Assembly (NCBI GenBank): GCA_048013815.1
Contig: CM106586.1
Span: 20,832,001 to 20,896,000 of the forward strand
Source of the DNA: Setoptus koraiensis
Taxonomy: Eukaryota; Arthropoda
Length of the DNA stretch: 64,000 nt
Direction of reading: 5' to 3'
In this document: positions 25,014 through 37,979 of the stretch, in pieces
Layout: every line of letters begins with the position of its first letter
Position numbering within the stretch: the stretch's first letter is position 1
Program-made: the position numbers and the translations under genes
Notes under the pieces: model-generated
The model's database searches: none
What the model was told of the DNA's origin: nothing
What the model saw: only the letters and a program-made list of their open reading frames with translations

Positions 25014-25959
25014 CTAGTAATTTTCATCATCATACTCATCATCGTCATCGTCCATATCGTAACCTAAATCGTCTACATAAAATTCATCTATATCTGAGTT
25101 CCTAGTTTTGTGCTGAATACAGTACTCTTCCAAAGTTGTTGGTACTACTACATTGTCTTTGTCAGCTTCCGCCCTGCTAGCTGCGACTTGTTTCCTGATA
25201 ATATTTTCATACTCTGTATCTTTACCTCCTGACTCTCTCCATTTCCTATACATTACGGAGGCATCAACATTTGCGGGGGAGTATGTATTTGGCTCGTTCA
25301 GAAGGGAGATCACGCTTAATAATACAGTTCTGAGAATCGATATGAAATACAAAATTGGTTGGATAATTAGTTACAAGATATAGGTAATAAATGTGTTGCT
25401 GAAGATATGATGGCGTATGAGATAGAAGAATGACCTGACAGAGTGAAGCAGCTTTCGTGAAAGAACCGAGAGATAGAGTTCTGAGTGTTTAAACGATAAA
25501 CAGTAAATTGTGGTAGAATTTCCTTCAAACTAGACAATGAAATAATGTAACAAAAGCATAGCAGTAGAAGGCGAATTTAGCCAAGCAGGAAAGAGATCAT
25601 TTAGAATGGCTATCTTACCTGACGTTCTGTGTTGGGTTCCATCGTTCGCAGGGTAATTCGCCACTCTGAGGATCATCAATTGGTGGATGTAGTATTGAGA
25701 TGCATAGGTCACCGTTTTCATAAACATTTGGATGCCAGACCTTGGTCAGAAACTTGACTGTAGGAGGCGAGTAAGGATAATCGTGAGGAAATTTCATGTT
25801 GGCTTTAAAGTAGCCACCCTCATATAAGGTAGATGGTGGTCCAAAAATGGCTACTTCCCATTCGAATAAATTGTCCTCATTGACTAATTTGACACGAAAT
25901 CCTTCCACTGGTTCTTCTTGTAAACTTTTCACTTCCAGCATCAAAGTTCTAAGTGCCAT
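25014..25959 (-). CDS. UBE2R: ubiquitin-conjugating enzyme E2 R (CDC34)
   Basis: Exons 25619-25959 and 25014-25329 give 218 residues. The donor is GTCAG|GTAAGA and the acceptor ATTCTCAG|AACTG, splitting an Arg codon. The UBC fold has FEWEVAIFGPPSTLYEGGYF, KFPHDYPYSPPTVKFLTKVWHPN and the catalytic cysteine at residue ~86 in ENGDLCISILHPP. The acidic loop typical of Cdc34 follows (DDPQSGELPCERWNPTQNVR). Exon 2 carries LLSVISLLNEPNTYSPANVDASVMYRKW and a short acidic tail (DDDDDEYDDENY). Cdc34 builds K48-linked ubiquitin chains with SCF cullin-RING ligases, and the acidic tail binds the cullin basic canyon. The tail is shorter than in vertebrates, and ELPCERW replaces the more common ELPSERW. Confidence 0.96.
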
Positions 25960-27950
25960 AGTAATTGATTGACTTAAATAAGGTGATAATTTTTGTAATT
26001 CTCTGAAATAAACAATGACGTTTGTGGCGTAGTAGTCATGATGTTCTAACTACTTTATGACCGCAGATAGGGTGTAATTGGACTTCTTATATACTTTCTG
26101 TGCACTCGCACATAGACATTTTTTTGCGTATGTACTCTGCACACTGCGGCTACAACGCGATTCGTCGAAAGGGCACAAAGTTTGCGCAGGGGGTATAATC
26201 TTTGAAGTTTCACCAGCTTGTGTGTGTTTGTATCCCCCTTCGTCTATGGACATAGTTTTCTCTTCACGGAATCAATAGTGCATTTTTCAAATTCTCGCGG
26301 TATGCGTACACGTATAGCCTGTATACAACTGCTTCGACTGTGCAATGCACTTCGAACATTCGAGACACTGAGCGCACAATATCGACCAAATTAGGCACAA
26401 ACACAATTTTTAGCTTTCTGTGTACAACAACTCGCACAGATAGTATAGGGTGTCCCAGCAAGTGCGTAATTTCTATTGATTATGCTACGCTGCCTTTGAC
26501 AGTATATTTTGCGCTCAACCAGAGATGACGCCATAAATGCACAGTTCGTATGCTTACGTTTATGACGTCGGTGGTGGTTTACTAATTTTGCGAGCACTGT
26601 GCAACATCCACCAGACACATATCAGGCCTAGAAATTGGAGCACAGGCTTTGCAACTCCACACTCTGTGCTGTGTGCCTAACACGGTGCCATACAGACTGC
26701 GTACTTGATATTATCAAGTTGATATAGACAGACCTCTATGGGATGTGAGATTACACCCAGTACAAGATGATGTATGTGATTGAGCATTGATGGCATAAAA
26801 CATTTTCAGTAGTTCAAGTAATAGTATGTCTCTATTATTAGCGGCTGATAAACAATTGACTAGCAAATTTGAATTGGTTAGGAAGAAAGAGAGAAACCTT
26901 GGCAGTAGACAAAATGTTGTTGCACTCTTCGATCGATAAACATGTAGACATTTAATAAGTTTACAGTGGGCGGTACTTCTTGTTAGCCAAGTCGTGCCAA
27001 TAGCCTGACTGCCTAAATAATCATTATCATTGGTAACAAGCCTTTTTCACTATGTGTGAAACTTGTTGACGTGACATAAACCTATTGGGCCTATTAATAC
27101 TGGACATTTATAAGCATTATCATGAACTGAGCACCCTATGGCACAGCTAAATATTAGCCACTTTATTTACTTACTTATTCAAGCAGGCATTTGTAATTTT
27201 CTACAACTCATTCAGCTATGAAAAGTATGTTAAGGAAATGGATTGTAGCCTCATCACTGTCGTTGCCATAGTCGAGTTCACATGATGCCTGCCTTACCAA
27301 AATGGCAAAGCACCGTTTGTTCTGCCTTTCTTTGCAACCTGTCTGTCAAGGTTAGCGAGCTTGATAAAGGTAAAACAACAAAACGCAACGGATCACAATT
27401 GAGCAAGTCTTGTTGTATTGTTGTAAGCTGGTATCGTATCAATTGAAGGAACCTGACTTCCAAGTCTCTATTTTAGCCTACAACTTTCCTCTGCGTTACT
27501 TCCTTGATTCACGGTAATAATCTTTATATTAGAGTGTATTTAGAGATAATGTAAGGTACTACTTGTTACGTGCTCTGGCACAACTAGTAAGCTATCAAGA
27601 AAGTTACAAATCCTAACGGTTTTCTTGCCTTAGAAAGCAACCTTCAACTTGGTCGACGAGCAGAGAAATTTCAAGTTCAAGCTTGAATATTTTGAGCTAT
27701 ACTGAATGGAAAAGCTTGTAACTGTCGTGAGTGACTTGTTTTCACCAGACCATGTCAGGACGCAGAGTTGTAACGAAATACAATTAGACGGATAATACTT
27801 GATTGACAGTGCGTTTTCAACTTATTGATTATTTATTTCATACAGCATGATGAGTAATATAATCGGAGAATATATATTCAAATGACATAGCTAGTGGTGC
27901 ATTATTCAATAATTATTATTTGTCTTTTAAGCATATTCTTGAAAACTTCT
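25960..27950. other. intergenic region with MITE
   Basis: Contains the MITE-like element near 26068-26762. Elsewhere there is ordinary AT-rich sequence with no supportable gene; short frames (for example 27278-27463) look spurious. It includes promoter sequence for UBE2R and the 3' flank of TRIP12. Confidence 0.5.
26068..26762. mobile_element. MITE-like element (GGGTGTAAT termini), possibly composite
   Basis: The left end reads TAGGGTGTAATTGGACTTCTT then ATACTTTCTGTGC. The right end, TGTGAGATTACACCCAGTA, is its inverted counterpart. An internal AGGGTGTCCCAGCAAGTGCG at ~26447 may be another end, so this could be two nested or adjacent copies. The family is shared with 35246, 48302 and 3351. 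No transposase is encoded. Confidence 0.6.
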
Positions 27951-30900
27951 TCAAGACAAATGGAAAGAGTTCCTTCCTTCGTTAGTTGATAATCGAAGTT
28001 TACACCTCATGATTTCGCATGAGCTATATTCTGGTAACTTGAGGTAATTGACACAGGTCATTACGCTAGGCAAGAAGTCGTCTGGATTCTCTCCTGGCTC
28101 AAGTGTTTTCCTGACGATAGTGAGAGGAGGCGATAGACTTTTTAAGCCACCAAATGGGAGTCGAGGTGATCCAGTGATAAATTGTAGGAATTTCCTTTGT
28201 TCATCGCTATTGTAAGAACTAAGTATCTCGAATAAATACTTTATCTGGATGCTCTCATGCGAAAATCCATGATCAGTCTTACAAGATTCCATTAACATTC
28301 TAACGTCCCAACTTTGATAGCCGGAACCGCAGAATAGTGAATCCAACTCTTCAGGATAGAATATTCGTAAATGATGTATCGGGAAAATAGATTCGAAGCC
28401 CGCCCTGAAGGCATCCATTTGACGACGAACGCCCTCAGTGAGAGTCCAATAGCGATGCAGTTTCACATATTGATCTAGATTTTCTAGTTTTGTAATCACA
28501 TCTTTACCACCTTTTTTGAGTTCAATGGATGAATATCCTGGTAGTGTAAAATCAATATTTAAATCTTCGATAGGACAGCCGTCCAATGTGAGAACCTCGG
28601 GACTAATATTGGCAAACAAGTCATCGGTAAATGTTGCAGAGCTATTGGTGATACTGCCAAGTTCTTGTCTTAGTTTATCCATGCTTTTAGCAGTGGTAAT
28701 AGTTGGATTATTTGAGCGGTTGAAATCATTGACATCTCTTTCTTGGTGGTTGATCATAATATTTCTTAATTCTGCTATACGATGCATCTGGAATAGGGAT
28801 CGTGACATAGTTGGGTCAATATGGGCCATATCTGATAAATCTAGCGATGCTTCTTGAGATAGCATCCACTTATAGAAGGGTTGACTGAAGGGTATATCAA
28901 TCTGAAATAGATGATGAAATTCACATAAACAGGAAATTCAAGATTAGTCTTTAGTAAGTAACAATTTAGATATGTATCGATTCGAAATCTACTGAATTTG
29001 AACTTACCATACGAGAATCCATCAATGCTTTGGCCATAAACTTGCCGAGAAGCTTGAAACGATTTCTTATCTTCGATACGTTGCCTATCTTTGCATTCCT
29101 AGCAAGAGGAGCAGGGAAGAGACCATTCGGTGAGTACATGTACTTCTTTTCATGGTCCATCTTAGGTGGGATCAACTGTTTCTGTTTTGTCTGATATGAT
29201 TGGTGGCTACTATTCTTATTATAATGACTATTTGAGTTATTGTTATTGAACTCATTATGATTATCGCGCGATGGTTCCCTAATGTCATCTAGATTGCTGA
29301 TTGTGTTATCAGCATTGAGCAGGGACACCGATGAAGACTCTTTTCCTTCACCGTGTTCATTAGATGGAACTAGAGGTGCGGACGCAGATACTACCTCACC
29401 TCTCCACAACTCCAGATCAGCTCGTTGCATCTCTCGTGACACAAGAGCATAAAATTCCAATGTTGGACCAAGACCTGTTCCAACTTCGTTCTCATACTGA
29501 ATATCCAAAACTGTTTTAGAGTTGGTGAGCTCGTTTAGAATTATCTCAGATTGGCGGAATAGATCGTCTCGGCTTACGGTCTTTCGACGTCTGTCTAGGC
29601 GTGGTGCGGCACGTTCATCTGAATTGCTCAACTCAGGGGTGCTATCCAATAGTCGTTGCAGTGCCCTGTCTCTATCAAAACTAGTAACGTAAAATAGTAA
29701 GTGCCGAGATTCGAAAGGTATCAAAAATGGACACGAGTACGCTAGCTGAGGCAACCAACTAGGAAGGTTCCCTGTCATAATAACTAATGGATCTTGGAGT
29801 TGTCTTGTGACCTTCGCTGCCAATTTTGAGTTAATAAACTCACTAGATGGTATAGCTGGGTGAGTCACAAAGCTAATGCAGTTTCTGTAAAACCATGACC
29901 AGTGCCTATTGATTCCAAAAATGGCTCTTAATAAGACAATTATTTCTATCGACGAGTCATGGACAGTTACATTCGGAGGTAATCTTGGACATAGATATTG
30001 GTCGATCGGAGAGGATACATTAGGGGTCTTTCCGTCGATCCAAAGTTCATCTTTCTTCCTGGTTACTGGACTTCTATGGTGATGAGAGGTAGCTAAGGTG
30101 GAGGACGAGTTTCTGATGCTATGACGCCGACCACAAGTAGTGGTAGAGGATGGAGACTGTTGCTGAACACTGCTTCCCGAAGCTATAGACTGACCCTGGT
30201 ACGGAACCGAAGCTATAGATTGCCCCTGGTACGGAACAGAAGCTAAAGACTGCCCCTGGTACGCAACTGAAGCTATAGACTGCCCCTGGTACGCAACTGA
30301 AGCTATAGACTGCCCCTGGTACGCAACCGAAGCATCATAAGTGGCATCTTGAAAATGCACTGGGTTCAATCTAAGATCTGAAGGGTTAGACTGATTTGAA
30401 GTCATCATTGAGTGAGCTCCCAAGCCACCTCTCATGTTGGAACTTCTTTTTTGCTGGTACATCTGGGAGTTAGAAGGAATAGACATGTTTGAATTTGCGG
30501 ACATTGATGAGGACTGATTACTGGTAGATGATTGGTCGGTGTAAGGCCTGTAATATATAACGTGAGTTTCAGTCCACATGTTGGAATTACCAACCACAGG
30601 TATATCCGAATCTTCAATATCCAAACCGTCGCCATTATCCGATAAGTTACTAAATTGTCTTATTGCTTGGTAAACAGTCATATTGTAGGGAAGAACATGT
30701 TCTCCGATGGATAATTGCAGCCGATGTCGTCCTTGAGGCTGCGTCATAACGACCATACTATCATCGAGATCGTCATCAGAATTATTATCATCCGAGTTGT
30801 CAGCGCTGTCGCGCATCTTGGCATAACCCCGTACAGTCAAGTATTTTTCTATAGCTTGAACTACAGCCAAAGGATCAATTTTGACTGGGCCTCCTCTCCA

Positions 30901-33900
30901 TCGTCTCAAATTATTACATTGAGGGTGACGCTGCAGATTACATTTCAACTGATGTGTGTTGAAAAATTTTAGAGCAGACACACCTCTTATATTGCCGTTA
31001 CCTAAACCGAAGAAGTCGTGGACTCTAACAGGGAATTGCTCGAGCTGGGAGATACAGGCATTTAGCTTCGCTACCAGTGCGGAAAATGGTGCTGTGTCCA
31101 TTTTGAGTTCTTGCTCATCGAGGAATAGTAGCATATGGCTGGGATCCTGAGACAACCCAAGAAACACTGATAAGAATGCTCGGATGCGATTGTCTCTGTG
31201 TGATGTGCCGTCTTGACCCTGGTAATTGTCTCCTTGACTTGGTTGGGGGCATTCTAGACTTGTCAAAAATTTAGTCAGTTTGGATACTAATCCACTATGT
31301 ATCAACTCGAATGAAGAAATATCACCTTCTAGTAAGACAGATTTAAGCTGCCTCAAAGCCTCCACAGTGCTAACTTGATCTTCTAGCATTTCCAAGGCGC
31401 AGGTCAATTTGTTCAATGTATCCATCGCAGGGTGCGGATCTTGAGAATTGATCGATGGAAAAGAGTCGCTAGTATTCAAAGATGACTCATGAGTCGAGTA
31501 TTTCTCTTCAAAAGCTAACGCCTGCTTAGCGACCCATTCTAGAACTCTCTCTTTTGTGTTGTTGATCGAAGGGTTAGTTCTTCCGAGGCTGGTGGAGCAC
31601 GAGCTACCAGCGCAGGCATTATCAGCAGGCAATGAGAGACAGTTGGTTCCGCGAGATGTTGAAGCGCTGTTAGCCGATGGTACGGAACTACTGCCTAAGC
31701 TGGCTCTATTTCCCCACCGACTCCACCTAGCTGGATGCAAGTTCGCTAATATATGTCTTCCTGTCGGAGGGTAAACTTGTGTGCTTTGGCTGAATCTGTG
31801 CTGTCCAGGATTAGTCGGGGAGAATGACGTAGCAGTATCAATTAGAATGTTTGAAAGATTAGATGATTGGTTGCAAATCGATTGGGCTGGAGCAGACGGT
31901 GATGACTGCTTTGCCAGATTCCTAAATTGATGCATAACTCCTTCGCGACGGAAGTAAATGGAAAATACGTCAGGTAGTTTATCCATTAATACCACAGCCA
32001 TTTGAATAGCACCAACAACTATTCTTTGATCTGATGAAGCTAACATAGTTGCTATATGTCCTGATACAGCATGATTCTTTAGTAGCACACGTAATAATTC
32101 AGTGGGAGTATAATAAACAATTCTTAACAGAGCACGTAAGCACTTATAACGCACTGAAGGTCCTGCTGAGCTGCTATATATTTCATATAGAATTCCAAAC
32201 AAAGAGCTAACAAAGTTATGCAGTATATCTTGGTTTTTCTTAATGTAAGCGATGCGTGGATCAGATTTCTGGCTAGGGTTGATATGTTGGTTATTAGAGT
32301 CCGCTGAAACGCTAGAAGTTGCTGGCTGGTAGTTAACTTTCCTATGTATGGGGCGAGACATCCCTGTGTCTTCATTGATTTGTTGCATGGTAGTGAAATC
32401 GATGCTGTACGTTTTACCCATAGTTACCAGACTAACATCCTCGTCTCCGGCACGATGGGCACTATCTATAACGTTGTTATCGATGCAATTGTACCTGTGC
32501 CAATTGCCCCTATCATCTTTCCACTGCCAAACCACAGACTCCTGTTGAGTCGAGCCTCCTCTACTAATCAATTGATCGATTGCGAACATACCATCTTCCG
32601 GAAGACGAGGCATCAGTTCAGCTATTAATGATGTTATTTCATAAAGTTCTTGTGGACTTCGGTTGACCAATTCAACATGCTCTACATTTTTAGCGTTCGC
32701 AGTGCAATTGGGTGATGATATAGAGTCTGTTAGAGAGGACGTGATAGAAATAACTGCAGATGTACCAACGTCCGATGAACTGTTTGAATTTACGATAGAT
32801 TGACTCGTCGTGTTCGTACTAGAGCTCTTAAATCCTACAAGAAGATATCGCAGCGTAGAAACTATATCTGAGGATAATAATTGAATAGCAATATCTGGGC
32901 AGCTGTGACACATGACTGCCAACATTCTGATGATCATAACAAATGTGCTAGTACTGATAATGGATGGAGTCGCTAGCAAAAGCTGCCCAAAGTTGACTAG
33001 CAGATTGTTACCCGCTACTTCCATCAGTATGTTTGGATCGCATTGATAATGTTCAATCAATCTAGAGAAGGCAAGACAGATGCTCTCCACGCTTTTCTTA
33101 TCCGTGTGTGTCAGGTGAGAGCTTAGTGTTGGTAAAGATTCTTGAATCTGAGGAAACTCCTCGATAGTAATATTTTGACAACAGTTCGCGGCAATGGCTA
33201 ATGCTGATCTTTGTGCATTAATGGAGAAAAAGTCCAAATATGTGAGGCAAGCTGAAACACCCTTCGCATTCAAGATAGCCTTGCTATGGCGACGCGAAAG
33301 CATCTCCAGAGCTGTCAGTGATTGTTCGGCCACATCCATACATTGTATTGCTTGAAGTTTTTCTAAAAAACTTGGAACAGCCTCAACTACAACTGACGCA
33401 GACCTTGGTAGGGATTCCATCATGTATGTTAGAGCTCGACAAGCATGATTCATAATATCAAAATTGTGTTCCATATTAAGAAGTTGGATTAATGAAGGCA
33501 CGGCTTGCTTCACAGGAAATCCAGCCAATGTATCCTCATTGCCCATGACAAGTAGTTGACACATTTCCATCACAGATTGGAGTTGTTGGCCCTCATCACC
33601 ATGAGTTTGGAGCCCTTGAACTAGCTGATGTGCCTTGCTAGATGAGCTAGAGCCGATAGTACGATGTAAAAGAGTCTGCATCCTGGGTCCTAAAGCACCA
33701 AGGAGGTGTGTCGGGACTCCTCTAGCCTCGAGGATGGCCTGCAATCGGCCCATTTCAACTTCATCGGGTTCATTGTCGCCAGTCACCATAGAAACTGCAG
33801 CGAAGGAAGGGATTGCATTAATTCCTGTAGCTTGATTATCTGTTGTTGCTGCTGCTGCAGTTGATGATGAGGCTGATGTTGAGGGAATTGACAAGGACGA

Positions 33901-34485
33901 TGACTGGGTGTTGCTGTGAGATGGACTATTCTTTGAGCTAGAAGAATAGTCCATCTCCCCTAAGTGGGCGCGAGACCTTTTACGAGGTGGCTCAATTGCA
34001 CTCGACGTCGGGCCTGAAGTTGAGGCTTTGTTTATGGTTTTGCTTTGTGAGGGCAAGTCTAGCACACTAGAACTAGTGTGAGACCTCGCACTTGCTGATT
34101 TACGATTCTGTTTACTACTAGCCGTCGGGGGGCCTGTGATTGTAGCTGTCTTAGTTGGGGCTCCTGATGACGATGAGCCACTAGTGCTAGATGCAGTATT
34201 ATTATTGCAAATAATTGGGACACTCAATGAACTGGTAGTGGTGCTGCTGCTGGTGCTAGTGGTGCTGCTAGTAATTACGCTGGCATTTACTGAAGACGAA
34301 TTAATAATCCTATTGCCACCCGATTCCGGAATCGCTACAATTGTTGATTGTTGTCCGCTTTGCGAGTCGCTATTGTTTGAGGATGATGTGGATTGCTGCG
34401 GATGTTGTTGGTTGCGATGGTGCTGCTGCTTCTGTAATTCAGACTGGCGACGCAACGCCCTTGAACGCGATCTGGTTACGATCAT
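27951..34485 (-). CDS. TRIP12: HECT-type E3 ubiquitin ligase TRIP12
   Basis: Exons 29008-34485 and 27951-28901 give about 2142 residues; the donor ATG|GTAAGT and acceptor TATTTCAG|ATTGAT are clear. The N-terminal ~240 residues are Ser-rich and disordered (ends in MIVTRSRSRALRR). An armadillo-like region follows (QLLVMGNEDTLAGFPVKQ, EHNFDIMNHACRALTYMMESLPRSA, TALEMLSRRHSKAIL, LDFFSINAQRSALAIAANCCQ), then a WWE domain near residues 645-720 (SVVWQWKDDRGNWHRYN). The HECT domain starts around residue 1640; the catalytic Cys is about residue 2109 in LPSVMTCVNYLKLPEYSS, and the C-terminus is SFHLS. TRIP12 is a nuclear ligase acting in ubiquitin-fusion degradation, PARP1 turnover and DNA-damage signalling. 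A tandem 10-residue repeat interrupts the region before the HECT domain. Confidence 0.97.
30181..30336. repeat. 30-bp coding minisatellite inside TRIP12
   Basis: Five near-identical 30-bp units (TGCCCCTGGTACGCAACTGA then AGCTATAGAC) encode five copies of the decapeptide ASVAYQGQSI with A/P and I/L variants. Near identity suggests recent expansion or ongoing homogenisation. It lies in a predicted linker, so the reading frame tolerates unit gain or loss. Confidence 0.97.
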
Positions 34486-34751
34486 GAAGAGCGTCGTGCA
34501 GCCCTTATTTCAAATGTTTTATAGATAATAATATATGAGGATATCATAGATATTGTATACTATCATAAAGATATATTATTTGCAATATTATTTATATATT
34601 TATACATATACAGAATTCTATCCAATATGTTCAGCTAGTGCATATGTAGATATATATTATGTATATATATATTCTACAGTATTATATCTATGTTTGTATG
34701 TATATATATATATAATAATAATATTATAAATATGTGTATATGTATATCGTA

Positions 34752-35041
34752 CGACGAAGAATGATGAAAGCTTTCCTGGTGAGTAGTGAACAAAGAGCAA
34801 GGGGGATAGAATGTTAGCGTGTGTAGTATTGGAAACGCACTCGCACACACACACACACAGACGGTCACAAGCTTAAAGCCCACAAATCAAAACACTCGCA
34901 CAGACAAACACATGAAAGAGTACGCTACTATACAAGTGACTTTAGGTACGCTTGTCTGCTTGTGCGTCAATAGCACACTAGTAAGCCAGGTCTGTTAGTC
35001 TGTGTATGTTGGTCTAAAGTGTTAGTTACACACATAGGGTA
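34752..35041 (+). repeat. ~300-bp dispersed repeat, copy B
   Basis: Counterpart of 2641-2938 in the same orientation, starting at AGAATGATGAAAGCTTT and including ACTCGCACAGACAAACAC and GGTACGCTTGTCTG. It sits about 270 bp upstream of the TRIP12 start codon, as copy A sits upstream of the V-ATPase fusion. Confidence 0.75.
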
Positions 35042-35245
35042 AAAAAAGCAAGCAATGAGCAATGCAGCCCGTCGGGTGTAACAAATATCTGAGACAAATA
35101 CTATTGTGGAACCTACCGTGCCCTTCACAGTTCATTATTGGCACAGAAACAGTATACTCTTTATAGGCTGCACAGAGAGCTTTTGTGTTAGTTTTGTGCG
35201 TATGTGTGTTTCGTTTTTGAATGTCCCCGTAGTTCACAAACTCCG

Positions 35246-35468
35246 CACTGGGTGTAATCAAACTTTTGTAATGTTCTCTGTGCGACGCACATAGCCCTTT
35301 TTGTGCGTGCGCACTCTTCAATTATACAGCACATTGCATTTAATGCGCATATAGATCGCTGGCACAAGACCAACTAAATTACGCACAAACACGTTTTTCA
35401 GCCCAGCATGTATAAAATTACGCACAACTCACACCACAAAGGTCTGTATCATATTATTTCACCCAGTA
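35246..35468. mobile_element. MITE-like element
   Basis: The left end is CACTGGGTGTAATCAAAC with AATGTTCTCTGTGCG, and the right end ATTTCACCCAGTA. The left end matches the 3351 copy closely, and its interior (AAATTACGCACAAACACG) resembles 26385-26410. About 220 bp, non-coding. Confidence 0.6.
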
Positions 35469-36218
35469 CTGTTAACAGACGCATGCAACATTGCAAGTAT
35501 AGGGCGATTGTCTATAATTTGTAGAGCAAAATTTTTACTTACGGACCTCTCTCATACGACGGGTCGAGAATCAAACTCACTTTAGATCGGATTTTTCTTG
35601 CGGGGTGTGTCAGGCACCGTCTCTGATGCACCCCGAGGAATTCAGTACCTGTCCTAGTTCTTTTGTTTTTCCGCTTGGCGGCTATTTCTGATATCTCCTA
35701 AGGAGGCTTCTCATTCGTTATCTCTTATCATACTTGCGTGAATTTAGTTTCATGCTAGTGGGGTGCAAAACAAGTAACTTTAGGCACTTTGCGATCGCAA
35801 CATTTCTTCTAGATATCGCCCCAATGATAAGAAATCGTTTTATCAGCTTTGCTGTGGTGATATCACTAGGTGTTCTTTATTTGTTCTTTTCAATTGGTTC
35901 AATTCAGTTTTTCATCGAAATGGAGAAATCTTAATATCACAGGTCACCCTATCTAGTTAGTTGTTTTACGAAACTACTACATACGCGGAGGATGGTCAAA
36001 AGAAAAACATTCGCAGTTCAAGTCTCCCTCCTCATGCGCCGTATAAGCTCACAGTGTTGATGCATGTAAGAAATCATGTGTTACGCACAGCAGTCAGAAG
36101 TTCTGACTCACAACACAACAGAACCACCACAGACGCAACGGCATGGAAAATTCATGTAACGTTATGTATCAAGTACAACTATTTTGTTGCATCAACTTGT
36201 CAATTCCTCCAATCAGTG

Positions 36219-37979
36219 ATGTTACCAGTTAGGCTAAGCAAAATCATTAATACACAATCAACACTGCGCTTCCTCAAAAATTATTCTTACTGGCGAGCCT
36301 CTCAATGTCGGATTAGATATCCTCACCACGATGATTACAAACATGGAGACCAGAATGCCGAGGAATCGCGTCGTAACTTTGGATCAATTAAACTGGCCTT
36401 GATTTCGCTGTCGATTTTCTCGCAAAATATCACGGATGACTCAACTAATCCAGTGAAAGAAGAGTTGGCTTCTAAGCTCCGTAAGGCTGTTCACGAGGGA
36501 GATTTCGACACAGTTAATAATTTATTGAAAAAATGTACGGTTAATGAGGTGAATGCTCGCCACAAATTGGGCTGGCAGGCCTTGCATGTCGCAGCTATCA
36601 ACGGAAACGCCAGAATGTGCGAACTGTTATTGAAAAATGGAGCCAGAATAGATGACATCGATCACTATAGAAACCCAAGAGAATTGGCACGAAAATCACA
36701 GATGTCTCCGGCATTGATTGAGTTTGCTCGATCAACAGAGTTCAACCCGCATTTGGCACAAGTGAACTTTCATGGTTGCACCGCTCTTCACTATGCCATG
36801 CTAGCAAATGATTTGAGCACCGTCAAAGTCCTTGTTGACAGTGGAGCAAATCCGCTGGTAGAGAATGACCTCGGGCACAAACCAATAGATTACGCCGATG
36901 ATCCTGTCGTTGAGGCATATCTGGATAATTACTCTCACCAATTTATAGTCAAACAGGCGGAACGTGAAGCCGAAGAGAAAAGACTCTATCCTTTGGAAAA
37001 ACGAATCAAAGAAGTTCTGGTAGGTCAAGATGCAGCAATCTCAACTGTTGCCGCAACAATACGTCGGAAGGAAAATCGTTGGTTCGATAAAGATCATCCT
37101 CTCGTTTTTCTGTTTCTAGGCTCATCTGGCATAGGGAAGACCGAACTGGCAAAGCAAATCGCTAAATATTTACATAAAGATGACAAGAAGGCTTTCATTC
37201 GCTTGGACATGTCTGAATATCAGGAAAAACATTCAGTTGCTCGGATGATCGGCAGTCCGCCTGGTTACATTGGCCACAATGAGGGTGGGCAGCTGACAGA
37301 TGCTTTGACAAAATGTAAGAATGCAGTGGTACTTCTTGATGAGATTGAGAAGGCACATCCTGACGTTCTAACAATACTCTTACAACTCTTCGATGAGGGA
37401 CGTTTGACCGATGGCAAGGGTAAAACAATCGAATGTAAGGATGCTATATTCATCATGACATCCAATCTGGCCAGTGAAGATATTGCTGAGCACGCTCTAC
37501 AATTGCGCAACGAAGAGATGCAGAAGAAAAACATTAACAAGGCAGAAGATGGTATCCAAGAGCAAGTTACGATATCCAAGCACTTTAAGGACACTATCGT
37601 CAGACGGATTCTCAAACGTCATTTCAAGCGGGATGAATTTCTTGGCCGAATCAATGAAATGGTCTACTTTCTGCCATTTTCGCAGAGCGAACTCAGAGAA
37701 CTAGTCACAAGAGAGTTGAATCATTGGAAGAAACTTGCGCAGACCGAGCATTCGGTAGATTTAACTTGGCATGAGAGAGTAGTCGATGTTATGTGCAAAG
37801 GTTATGATGTACACTACGGTGCAAGATCACTTAAACACGAGATAGAAAGGCGCATAGTCAACCAATTATCGGAAATTTCTCACCTACTAAAGAAAGGATC
37901 AGCAGTCCATCTAACTGCCGACGAGTCTGAACTCATAAAACTGACAATTGCTCCGACGATGCGAGAGCGAAAGAAATAG
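36219..37979 (+). CDS. CLPB: mitochondrial AAA+ disaggregase CLPB (Skd3)
   Basis: 586 residues from ATG 36219 (MLPVRLSKIINTQSTLRFLK), chosen because it opens with an Arg/Lys-rich amphipathic presequence; the frame is open further upstream but without a convincing start. Ankyrin repeats occupy residues ~110-260 (GWQALHVAAINGNARMCELLL, GCTALHYAMLANDLSTVKVL), followed by a helical linker and one HSP100-type AAA+ module: Walker A FLGSSGIGKTELAKQ, pore loop GSPPGYIGHNEGGQ, Walker B VVLLDEIEKAHPDV, sensor region IFIMTSNLAS, and GARSLKHEIERR. Ankyrins plus a single AAA+ ring domain define metazoan CLPB/Skd3, an ATP-dependent disaggregase of the mitochondrial intermembrane space. The gene has no intron in the coding region. 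CLPB is absent from D. melanogaster and C. elegans. Confidence 0.94.
   Translation: MLPVRLSKIINTQSTLRFLKNYSYWRASQCRIRYPHHDDYKHGDQNAEESRRNFGSIKLALISLSIFSQNITDDSTNPVKEELASKLRKAVHEGDFDTVNNLLKKCTVNEVNARHKLGWQALHVAAINGNARMCELLLKNGARIDDIDHYRNPRELARKSQMSPALIEFARSTEFNPHLAQVNFHGCTALHYAMLANDLSTVKVLVDSGANPLVENDLGHKPIDYADDPVVEAYLDNYSHQFIVKQAEREAEEKRLYPLEKRIKEVLVGQDAAISTVAATIRRKENRWFDKDHPLVFLFLGSSGIGKTELAKQIAKYLHKDDKKAFIRLDMSEYQEKHSVARMIGSPPGYIGHNEGGQLTDALTKCKNAVVLLDEIEKAHPDVLTILLQLFDEGRLTDGKGKTIECKDAIFIMTSNLASEDIAEHALQLRNEEMQKKNINKAEDGIQEQVTISKHFKDTIVRRILKRHFKRDEFLGRINEMVYFLPFSQSELRELVTRELNHWKKLAQTEHSVDLTWHERVVDVMCKGYDVHYGARSLKHEIERRIVNQLSEISHLLKKGSAVHLTADESELIKLTIAPTMRERKK

Larger units (their letters stand above)
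34486..36218. other. intergenic region between TRIP12 (-) and CLPB (+)
   Basis: Holds AT-rich sequence with TA tracts (34520-34740), dispersed repeat copy B, and a MITE. The open frame upstream of CLPB (35961-36218) uses no good ATG and is treated as 5' UTR. No other gene is supportable. Confidence 0.55.

Noticed and set aside
35734-35934. Short hydrophobic frame (possible membrane peptide)
   Set aside because: It starts from TTG, has no good ATG near its beginning, and sits in the CLPB 5' flank.
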